DNA of 13,010 nt, taken from the NCBI GenBank assembly GCA_017409645.1, contig JAFQSI010000239.1, forward strand, positions 1 to 13,010, given 5' to 3'. This DNA comes from Oscillospiraceae bacterium. GTDB lineage: Bacteria > Bacillota > Clostridia > Oscillospirales > Oscillospiraceae. Under the pieces are notes generated by a model, which searched no databases, was not told the DNA's origin, and was given only the letters and a program-made list of their open reading frames with translations. Shown in pieces: positions 1 through 6,500 of this stretch (position 1 is the first letter of the stretch; the number at the start of each line of letters is the position of its first letter). The position numbers and the translations under genes were made by a program.

Positions 1-47
1 GCAGCGGTCAGGGCCAGCGCCAGGACCAGACAAAGGATCTGTTTCAT
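1..47 (-). CDS. 5' end of an exported protein (partial, signal peptide only)
   Basis: Read leftward, the ATG at 47-45 opens a frame that begins MKQILCLVLALALTA and leaves the window. A GGAGG ribosome site (56-60) lies 8 nt before the start, which makes the start convincing. The visible residues are one lysine followed by a hydrophobic run, which is the start of a Sec signal peptide or a lipoprotein leader. No mature protein is in view, so no function can be given. The gene is divergent from the ferredoxin gene at 221. Confidence 0.7.
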   Translation of the reverse strand, partial: MKQILCLVLALALTA

Positions 48-220
48 ATCGATTACCTCCTGTCAGAATGCTGACGGAGCTAGTATTCCGCAGCCCTTCG
101 CCGATAAACAAGGAATTTTTTCGAACCATGGAAAATTTTTGAATTTATCGATAGACTTATATCAAAAGATGGTGTATAATGGTATCGTCAAAATTAACTC
201 TGAAAAGGAGATCGATTCTT
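48..220. promoter_or_regulatory. Divergent intergenic control region
   Basis: This region separates the leftward exported-protein gene from the rightward ferredoxin gene. It is much richer in A/T than the flanking genes. It contains a 5-bp inverted repeat (62-66 with 71-75) in the leader of the leftward gene. Two similar 14-mers, GGAATTTTTTCGAA (112-125) and GGAAAATTTTTGAA (130-143), match at 11 of 14 positions and lie 18 bp apart just upstream of the ferredoxin -35. ATCGAT occurs at 48-53, 147-152 and 211-216. A weak leftward promoter may be TTGTTT (111-106) with AATACT (87-82) and an 18-bp spacer. That leftward assignment is tentative. Confidence 0.4.
152..180 (+). promoter_or_regulatory. 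Promoter of the ferredoxin gene
   Basis: A perfect TATAAT is at 175-180. TAGACT at 152-157 matches the -35 consensus at 4 of 6 positions, with an ideal 17-bp spacer. The upstream DNA (112-145) is A/T-rich and could act as an UP-like element. Transcription would begin near 187, giving a leader of about 34 nt with AAAAGGAG at 203-210. A start near 187 also rules out the upstream in-frame ATG at 179. Confidence 0.75.
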
Positions 221-607
221 ATGAAGAAGCTGTCCGTCAAGAAGGGCTCCGAGTGCATGGCCTGCCTGCAGTGTGTTCAGGCCTGCTCCGAGGCTTTCTA
301 CAAGGAGAACGACGTCACCAAGTCCTGCATCCAGATCGTGGAGCGCAAGGGCGCTGCCAAGCCCATGGTCTGCACCCAGTGCGGTCTGTGTGCCAAGGCC
401 TGCCCCAACGGCGCCATCACCCAGAATCCCAAGACCGGCGTGTACATGATCAGCAAGAAGCTCTGCACCGGCTGCGGCAAGTGCGCCGAGGCTTGCCCCT
501 TCGGTCTGGTCATCGAGAACGAGAACGCCCCCGCTTCCAAGTGCATCGCCTGCGGCATCTGTGTCAAGGCCTGCCCCATGGAGGTCCTGGAGATCGTCGA
601 GAAGTAA
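221..607 (+). CDS. Small protein with four [4Fe-4S] motifs (polyferredoxin, HycB/CooF-like)
   Basis: This is a 128-residue cytoplasmic electron-transfer protein. It has four CxxCxxCxxxC motifs, at residues 12-22, 51-61, 82-92 and 108-118. Motifs 2-4 end in Cys-Pro as in clostridial ferredoxins, while motif 1 ends Cys-Ser. Four motifs could carry up to four cubane clusters, and the pattern resembles iron-sulfur subunits of the HycB/CooF/AOR-partner type. An extra cysteine is at residue 36. I chose ATG 221 because AAAAGGAG (203-210) precedes it at the right distance. The in-frame ATG at 179 lies upstream of the expected transcript start. There is no signal peptide and no membrane segment. It is a one-gene unit with its own promoter and terminator, so its oxidoreductase partner is not shown by context. 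The fold is certain, but the redox partner is unknown. Confidence 0.9.
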   Translation: MKKLSVKKGSECMACLQCVQACSEAFYKENDVTKSCIQIVERKGAAKPMVCTQCGLCAKACPNGAITQNPKTGVYMISKKLCTGCGKCAEACPFGLVIENENAPASKCIACGICVKACPMEVLEIVEK

Positions 608-624
608 TCGGATATCCCCATCAG

Positions 625-650
625 CAGCCGGACGAAAGTCCGGCTGTTTT
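625..650 (+). terminator. Rho-independent terminator of the ferredoxin gene
   Basis: A perfect 9-bp GC-rich stem, CAGCCGGAC (625-633) with GTCCGGCTG (638-646), closes a GAAA tetraloop and is followed by TTTT (647-650). It starts 18 nt after the ferredoxin stop codon. GAAA is a stabilising GNRA loop. The same 26 bases recur exactly at 841-866. Confidence 0.88.
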
Positions 651-669
651 CAGTGTGTCGACAAAGACC

Positions 670-808
670 AGTAGGGGAGGGTCATGACCCTCCCGCAGAT
701 TTTGCTCCGCAAAATCTGTTCGCCGTCAGGCGAAAAACAGCCTGATTTCCCTTCGGATAATCCGAAAAACTATGTTTTTCGGCGGGCGGGTCATGACCAG
801 CCCCTACA
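670..808. repeat. MITE-like, hairpin-rich intergenic element with 26-bp inverted ends
   Basis: The ends 670-695 and 783-808 are inverted copies matching at 22 of 26 positions, and both contain the palindrome GGTCATGACC. The interior is almost entirely stem-loops. CAGATTTTGC (696-705) pairs perfectly with 709-718. TTCGCC (719-724) pairs with 729-734. TTCGGA (752-757) pairs with 761-766. CCGAAAAA (762-769) pairs with 775-782, so the last two stems compete for the same bases. No transposase is encoded, and I see no clear short target-site duplication at the edges. It could be a non-autonomous mobile element or a multi-hairpin RNA or DNA element. That it is repeated elsewhere in the genome is an inference from its form. 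Confidence 0.65.
675..694. repeat. Perfect 20-bp palindrome at the left end of the element
   Basis: GGGAGGGTCATGACCCTCCC reads the same on both strands. The right end of the element keeps the ten-base core (789-798), but the flanking bases are no longer symmetrical. As RNA it has no loop, so it is more likely a DNA recognition site than an RNA hairpin. Confidence 0.8.
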
Positions 809-840
809 GGGGATACCCAGCATGGGGGCGACAATCTGCA

Positions 841-867
841 CAGCCGGACGAAAGTCCGGCTGTTTTT
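841..867 (+). terminator. Second copy of the terminator hairpin
   Basis: Stem CAGCCGGAC (841-849) with GTCCGGCTG (854-862), loop GAAA, then TTTTT (863-867). It is identical over 26 bases to the hairpin at 625-650 and is followed by another T-rich patch (871-874). It would stop any transcript that passes the first terminator or begins within the structured element, and so isolates the murB promoter. Confidence 0.82.
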
Positions 868-901
868 GCCTTTTGTAACAATAATTTCACAGCGGTAACA
901 A

Positions 902-930
902 TTGAAAACAAAATGAGTTTGTGGTACAAT
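902..930 (+). promoter_or_regulatory. Promoter of the murB operon
   Basis: TTGAAA (902-907) and TACAAT (925-930) are separated by exactly 17 bp. The -10 is preceded by TGG (922-924), so it is also an extended -10. Transcription would begin near 937. GTAACAAT occurs at 875-882 and again at 895-902. The copies are 20 bp apart and the second abuts the -35, so they could be binding sites for a regulator on one face of the helix. Confidence 0.75.
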
Positions 931-958
931 AAACCAGACTATACACCCGGAGGCGTTT

Positions 959-1870
959 ATGTTGAATTTTACTGAATTTTCGAATCTGATTTCTGACAAT
1001 ATTCCTAATTTGAAGCTGGAGCGGGACTTCCCTCTGGCGAAGCTGACCTCCTTCCGCATCGGCGGTCCCGCCGCCCTGGCGGCCTTTCCCAAAACTGAGG
1101 AGGAGCTTTCCCGTCTGCTGAAGCTGTGCGCGGAGCAGGGCGTCGAGCCCGTCATCCTGGGCGCGGGCACCAATGTGCTGGCCCCCGACGCAGGGCTTGA
1201 CAAGCTGGTCATCGTGCTGAAGGATGCCCTGGAGGGCATGGAGCAGGTCTGCGATACCTGCATCCGGGTCATGGCGGGCGTGACCATGTCCAGGGCCGCG
1301 GTTTTTGCCGCCGGTCTGAACCTGGGCGGTCTGGAATTCGCCCACGGCATCCCCGGCACCATCGGCGGCGGCGTGTACATGAACGCCGGTGCCTACGGCG
1401 GCGAGATCAAGGATGTCTGCACCCGGGTCCGGATCATGGAGCCTGACGGCACGGCCCGCTGGATCAGCAGGGAGGAGGCCGCCTTTTCCTACCGCCACTC
1501 ATGCCTTGAGGACAATCCCTGGATCGTGGTGGCGGCGGAATTCGAGCTGACTCCCAGACCCGAAGCCGAGGTCTGGGCGAAGATGAAGGAGCTGATCGGC
1601 AAGCGCCGGGCCTCCCAGCCCCTGGACCTGCCCAGCGCCGGCTCCGCCTTCAAGCGGCCCGTGGGCGGCTATGCGGCGGCCCTCATCGATCAGACGGGCC
1701 TGAAGGGCTTCCGGATCGGCGGCGCCGCCGTCTCCGAGAAGCACGCGGGCTTCGTGGTGAATCTGGGCGGCGCCACCGCTGCCGATGTTCAGGAGCTGCT
1801 GCAGCAGGTGTCTGACAAGGTCTTTGACCGGACCGGCATCCGTCTGGAGCCGGAGGTCCGGATCTGGTGA
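959..1870 (+). CDS. murB: UDP-N-acetylenolpyruvoylglucosamine reductase (MurB)
   Basis: MurB is a cytoplasmic FAD enzyme that uses NADPH to reduce UDP-GlcNAc-enolpyruvate to UDP-MurNAc, the second committed step of peptidoglycan precursor synthesis. The 303-residue frame has TSFRIGG (30-36) and GAGTNVLAPD (68-77) in the FAD-binding half, GIPGTIGG (130-137), YRHS with the conserved Arg179, PSAGSAFKRP (225-234) with the proton-donor Ser229, KHAGF (261-265), and the C-terminal EPEVRIW with the catalytic Glu299. The length fits the shorter type II enzymes that lack the extra loop. GGAGG (949-953) sits 5 nt before ATG 959, and a strong promoter lies upstream. It is the first gene of a unit with the VanX-like gene, whiA and dnaE. 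All expected catalytic residues are present. Confidence 0.97.
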   Translation: MLNFTEFSNLISDNIPNLKLERDFPLAKLTSFRIGGPAALAAFPKTEEELSRLLKLCAEQGVEPVILGAGTNVLAPDAGLDKLVIVLKDALEGMEQVCDTCIRVMAGVTMSRAAVFAAGLNLGGLEFAHGIPGTIGGGVYMNAGAYGGEIKDVCTRVRIMEPDGTARWISREEAAFSYRHSCLEDNPWIVVAAEFELTPRPEAEVWAKMKELIGKRRASQPLDLPSAGSAFKRPVGGYAAALIDQTGLKGFRIGGAAVSEKHAGFVVNLGGATAADVQELLQQVSDKVFDRTGIRLEPEVRIW

Positions 1871-2619
1871 TGCGCAGAAGGATTGCTGCCGGGGCCATCG
1901 CGCTGGCCCTGACGCTGGCGCTGCCCGGCTGCGCCCGGCTCCCCCGGGAGACTGCTGCCCCGACGGTCCCGCAGACCACATACAGCGAGCCGACATGCCC
2001 CACCACCGTCCCGACGGTCCCCACGGTCCCGCCCACCACTGCCGTGACCACGGAGCCTGTGGTTTATGCGCCGGAGGATTTCGTCCGGGTCCTGGACCTG
2101 GTGCCCAATGCCCGGCAGCTGCTGTATTACGGGACGGAGGAGAACTTTACCGGACAGGTCATCTACGACTTTTCCGATGCATACCTGCGCTACGGAACGG
2201 CCTGCAAGCTGGCCGAAGCCGCCCGGGAGCTGGAGGAGCTGGGGCTTGGACTCCTGATCTGGGATGCATACCGCCCGGTGTCTGCCCAGGCCAGGCTTTT
2301 TGAAGCCTATCCCGACCCCAAATATGTCTCCAAGCCCGGCGTGGGGAACCAGAACCACTGCCGGGGCCGTGCGGTGGACCTGACGCTGTATGATCTGCAG
2401 ACAGGGGAGGAGCTGGTCATGCCCACGGGCTTTGACGATTTTTCCGACCTGGCGGACCGGGATTACAGCGATGCGGATGAAGAAGCCGCCGCCAATGCGG
2501 CGCTCCTGGAGCAGGTCCTGGAGCGCCACGGCTTCCGGGGCTACCGGGGCGAGTGGTGGCATTTCAACGATACCGACGACTATCCCATCGAGGAAGTCTT
2601 TGAACCGACGAATTCTTGA
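1870..2619 (+). CDS. VanX-like D-Ala-D-Ala dipeptidase, predicted lipoprotein (peptidase M15D)
   Basis: This is a 249-residue zinc peptidase. Residues 1-21 form a signal peptide ending in LPGC, a near-lipobox with Cys21 as the likely lipidated residue. Residues 30-63 are a Pro/Thr-rich linker. The catalytic domain then shows WDAYRP (131-136, Arg135), HCRGRAVD with zinc ligands His163 and Asp170, the MPTGFDDF stretch typical of VanX relatives, and EWWHF with catalytic Glu228 and ligand His231. VanX cleaves free D-Ala-D-Ala. Canonical VanX is cytoplasmic, but this protein appears to act outside the membrane, which suits dipeptide scavenging or wall trimming better than precursor depletion. I chose ATG 1870 because it overlaps the murB stop by one base (TGATG, translational coupling). 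GTG 1867 is an alternative that adds one residue. No vanH or vanA ligase is nearby, so glycopeptide resistance is not implied. A carboxypeptidase activity is also possible. Confidence 0.88.
   Translation: MRRRIAAGAIALALTLALPGCARLPRETAAPTVPQTTYSEPTCPTTVPTVPTVPPTTAVTTEPVVYAPEDFVRVLDLVPNARQLLYYGTEENFTGQVIYDFSDAYLRYGTACKLAEAARELEELGLGLLIWDAYRPVSAQARLFEAYPDPKYVSKPGVGNQNHCRGRAVDLTLYDLQTGEELVMPTGFDDFSDLADRDYSDADEEAAANAALLEQVLERHGFRGYRGEWWHFNDTDDYPIEEVFEPTNS
2005..2031 (+). repeat. Three tandem 9-nt repeats encoding Thr-Val-Pro
   Basis: The units ACCGTCCCG, ACGGTCCCC and ACGGTCCCG follow each other in frame within the linker of the VanX-like lipoprotein and encode residues 46-54. A fourth ACGGTCCCG lies at 1963-1971 in another register. 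The tract probably sets the length of the spacer between lipid anchor and enzyme and may vary between strains by slippage. Confidence 0.7.
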
Positions 2620-2638
2620 CCGAAAGGAGGTCCCCGTC

Positions 2639-3553
2639 ATGGAATTATCCTTTTCCGGCAGGGCCAAGGCGGAGATCTGCCAGCAGCTGCCCCAGAAGCG
2701 CTGCTGCTGTCAGGCCATGGCCTTCGGCGTGCTGCTGTTTGCAAATACCTTCACCGATTCTCTGGTGCGCATCGTCACCGAGAGCCGGGAGTTTGCCCTC
2801 CTGCTGCCCAGGCTTTTCCGGAGGGCCTTCAAAATGGAATTTGATGAATTCCCCTCCATGGCCGCTCCGGGAAAGCTGGTCTTCCAGATCACCGATCCGG
2901 ACAAGCTGGACTTCCTCCTGGACGCCTACGGCTTCGATCCGGACAATACCCTGGCGCTGCATGTGAATCTTTCCGTGCTGGAGGAGGAGTGCTGCCGGGT
3001 GCCCTTCCTGATGGGAGCCTTCCTGGTCGGCGGCTCGGTCACGGACCCCGGTAAGGGCTACCATCTGGAGATCGCCACCGGCCACCAGGCCGTGGGACGG
3101 GAGATGTATGCCCTGATGGAGGAGATTTTGGGCTTCTATCCCAAGCTGGCTGCCCGGGGTGCCAATACGATCCTCTATTTCAAGCAGAGCGACCAGATCA
3201 GCGAGGTGCTGTCCCGCCTGGGTGCCGTCGTGTGCGGCATGGGCATCATCGAGGCCAGACTTGAAAAGGAGCTGAACAACAAGGTCAACCGCCGGGTCAA
3301 CTGTGATGGCGCCAACATCTCCAAGGTGGTGGAGGCGGCCCAGGCCCAGCTGACAGCCATCCGGATCCTGCGGGAGCGGGGACAGTTCGACCAGCTGCCC
3401 GGAAAGCTGAAGGAGGCGGCCTTAGCCCGGGAGACGGAGCCCGAGGCCAGCCTGACGGAGCTGGCGGCCATGATGGACCCGCCCATCACCAAGCCCGCCA
3501 TGAACAACCGCATGAAAAAATTGATCCAGCTTGCCGGGGAGGGGAAGGTATGA
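2639..3553 (+). CDS. whiA: WhiA, DNA-binding regulator of cell division/sporulation
   Basis: WhiA proteins join a LAGLIDADG-endonuclease-like domain without nuclease function to a C-terminal helix-turn-helix. They control sporulation in Streptomyces and influence division and chromosome segregation in Firmicutes. In this 304-residue frame the family signatures are CCRVPFLMGAFLVGGS (118-133), YHLEI (141-145), the LNNKVNRRVNCDGAN stretch (212-226) and the HTH region with PPITKPAMNNRMKKL (281-295). Length is close to the usual 300-330. The frame is open further upstream, but AAAGGAGG (2623-2630) lies 8 nt before ATG 2639, and family homology begins there. The gene follows the dipeptidase gene by 19 nt, and its stop overlaps dnaE by 4 nt (ATGA). 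In many Firmicutes whiA follows rapZ and yvcK, which are not present in this window. Confidence 0.96.
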   Translation: MELSFSGRAKAEICQQLPQKRCCCQAMAFGVLLFANTFTDSLVRIVTESREFALLLPRLFRRAFKMEFDEFPSMAAPGKLVFQITDPDKLDFLLDAYGFDPDNTLALHVNLSVLEEECCRVPFLMGAFLVGGSVTDPGKGYHLEIATGHQAVGREMYALMEEILGFYPKLAARGANTILYFKQSDQISEVLSRLGAVVCGMGIIEARLEKELNNKVNRRVNCDGANISKVVEAAQAQLTAIRILRERGQFDQLPGKLKEAALARETEPEASLTELAAMMDPPITKPAMNNRMKKLIQLAGEGKV

Positions 3554-6500
3554 GCTTCGTACATCTGCATGTCCACAGTGAATACAGCCTTCTGGACGGC
3601 GCCTGCCGGATCAGCGGCATGATGGACCGGGTCAGGGAACTGGGCCAGACGGCCATCGCCATCACCGACCACGGCGTCATGTACGGCTGTATCGATTTTT
3701 ACAAGGCCGCCAAGGCCGCGGGCGTCAAGCCCATCATCGGCTGCGAGGTCTATGTCTGTCCCCGGAGGATGTCCGACCGGGTCCACGGCATCGACAATGA
3801 AGCGTACCATCTGGTGCTGCTGTGCGAGAACATGACCGGCTATGAGAATCTCTGCCAGATCGTGTCCCAGGCCCACACCCATGGTTTTTACGGCAAGCCC
3901 AGGGCGGACCTGGAGCTGCTGGAAAAATACCACGAGGGCCTGATCGCCCTCTCCGCCTGCCTCGCCGGTGCGGTGCCCCAGAGACTGCTGGGCAACGACT
4001 ACGAGGGGGCAAAAAGCTACGCCCTGAATATGGCGAGGATCTTCGGCGAGGGCAATTTCTTCCTGGAGATGCAGGACCACGGCATCGACGAGCAGACCCC
4101 CGTGAACCAGGGCCTGCAGCGCATCGCCCGGGAGACGGGCCTGCCCATGGTCATCACCAACGACGCCCACTACCTGCGCCGGGAGGACGCCGAGATGCAG
4201 GATGTGCTGCTGTGCGTCCAGACCGGCAAGACCGTGGACGAGGAACACCGGATGCGGATGGAGCCCTACGGGGAATACTATCTGAAAAGCGAGGCGGAGC
4301 TGCTGGAGCGGTTCCCCGGTCAGCAGCAGGCCCTGGACAACACCGCCGCCATCGCTGAGCGGTGCAATGTGGAGTTCATCTTCAACCAGTACCATCTGCC
4401 CTCCTTCCCGGTGCCCGAGGGCTACAACTCTGAAAGCTACTTCCGCAAGCTCTGCTACGACGGCTTCGCGGAGCGTTACCCCAGCCCGCCGGAGAGCTAT
4501 CTGGAGCGGCTCGAATACGAGATCGGCGTCATTTCCCGGATGGGCTATGTCAACTACTACCTGATCGTCTGGGATTTCATCCGCTATGCCAAGGAAAACG
4601 GCATCCCGGTGGGTCCCGGCCGTGGCTCCGGCGCGGCTTCCATCGTGGCGTATTGCATGCACATCACGGAAGTGGACCCCATGAAGTATGCCCTCATTTT
4701 CGAGCGGTTCCTGAATCCCGAGCGGGTCAGTATGCCCGATTTCGATACGGATTTCTGTCAGGAGCGCCGGGGCGAGGTCATCGAGTACGTCATGCGCAAG
4801 TATGGCGCGGATCATGTGGCCCAGATCGCCACCTTCGGCACCATGGCCGCAAGAGGCGCCATCCGGGATGTGGGCCGGGCCCTGAATTTTACCTACGCCG
4901 AAACCGATGTGGTTGCCAAGCTGGTGCCCACCACTCTGCATATCACATTGGACGAGGCCCTGAAGACCTCGCCCCAGCTCAAAGCCATGTACGACGAGGA
5001 CGAGCGGGTCAAAAAGCTCATCGACACCGCCCGGAGCCTGGAGGGCATGCCGAGAAATACCTCCACCCACGCCGCCGGCGTGGTCATCACTGCCCGGCCC
5101 GTCTGCGACTATGTGCCCCTGAGCCGCAATGACGACACCATCGTCACCCAGTACACCATGACCACCATCGAGGAGCTGGGACTGCTGAAAATGGACTTTT
5201 TGGGCCTGCGGAACCTCACCGTCATCCACGACGCCGAGGAGCTGATCCGCAGACATACCCCCGGATTTTCCATCGATACCGTCCGGGACGATGACCCGGC
5301 CACCTTCAAAATGCTCACCGAGGGCAAGACCCAGGGCGTGTTCCAGCTGGAGAGCCAGGGCATGACCGGTGTGTGCGTGGGCATGAAGGCGGGCTCCATC
5401 GAGGACATCACGGCCATCGTGGCCCTCTACCGGCCCGGCCCCATGGACTCCATCCCGAAATTCATCGAAAACAAGCTCAACCACAAAAAAGTCACCTACA
5501 AATGCAAAGAGCTGGAGCCGATCCTGAAGGTCACCTACGGCTGCATCGTCTATCAGGAGCAGGTCATCGAGATCTTCCGGCAGCTGGGCGGCTACACCAT
5601 GGGTCAGGCGGACAACATCCGCCGGGCCATCTCCAAGAAGAAAATGAAGATCATCGAGGCGGAGCGAAAGGTCTTCGTCTACGGTGATCCCGACAAGAAT
5701 ATCCCCGGCTGCGTGGGCAACGGCATCTCCGAATCCGTGGGCCAGAGCCTTTACGATGAGATCGTCGCCTTTGCCAACTACGCCTTCAACAAGGCCCACG
5801 CGGTGTGCTATGCCGTGGTGGCCTACCAGACTGCCTACCTCAAGTGCCACTATCCCAGAGAGTACATGGCGGCCCTGATGACCTCGGTGCTGGACAGCGC
5901 CGTGAAGGTCAGCGGCTACATCGCCGAATGCCGGGAGATGGGCATCCAGACCCTGCCCCCGGACATCAACGCGTCGGAGGACGTCTTCTCCGTCGAGGGG
6001 GAGAACATCCGCTTCGGCATGGCCGCAGTCAAGAACATCGGCCGCGGGCTCATCCGCAGCGTCGTTGCAAAGCGTCAAGAGGGCGGTCCCTTCCGTTCCC
6101 TGGAGGATTTCCTGACCCGGATGGGGGAGGGTGAGCTGAACAAGCGGGCGGTGGAAAACCTCATCAAATGCGGCGCGATGGACTGCTTCGGCAACCACCG
6201 CAGCGAGCTGTTGGCGGTCTACGAGAGCATGATGGACTCTTTGGCCATCTCCCGGAAGAAGAATCTGGAGGGCCAGCTGGGGCTGTTCGGCATGCTCGAG
6301 GACGACGACCCCTCCACCTCCATCCCCATCCCGAAGCTGCCGGAGATCTCCGCCGCGGACCGGATGGCCATGGAGAAGGAGACGACGGGCCTTTACCTGA
6401 GCGGCCACCCCATGGACGATTACCGGGCGCTGCTGAAGCATACCCGCGTGGTGCCCATCGGTACCCTGATGGACGGCGAGGGCCGGTATCAGGACGACCA

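Larger units (their letters stand above)
608..958. other. 351-bp non-coding stretch between ferredoxin and murB
   Basis: No credible gene lies here, and the short frames that cross it have no ribosome site. In order it holds a terminator hairpin (625-650), a hairpin-rich element with inverted ends (670-808), a small CCCC/GGGG hairpin (801-804 with 809-812), a second identical terminator hairpin (841-867), an 8-bp direct repeat (875-882 and 895-902), and the murB promoter and ribosome site. Confidence 0.85.

Noticed and set aside
139..687. Alternative + frame across the ferredoxin gene
   Set aside because: It overlaps the four-motif ferredoxin in another frame, lacks a ribosome site, begins upstream of the promoter and gives Arg/Gln-rich low-information protein.
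801..812. CCCC-TACA-GGGG hairpin as a separate terminator
   Set aside because: It is a four-base-pair stem with no following T-run, and it overlaps the right end of the repeat element.
608..958. A riboswitch or small-RNA gene in the murB leader
   Set aside because: The structured region lies upstream of the second terminator and the murB promoter, so it is not in the murB mRNA leader. I recognise no known riboswitch core.
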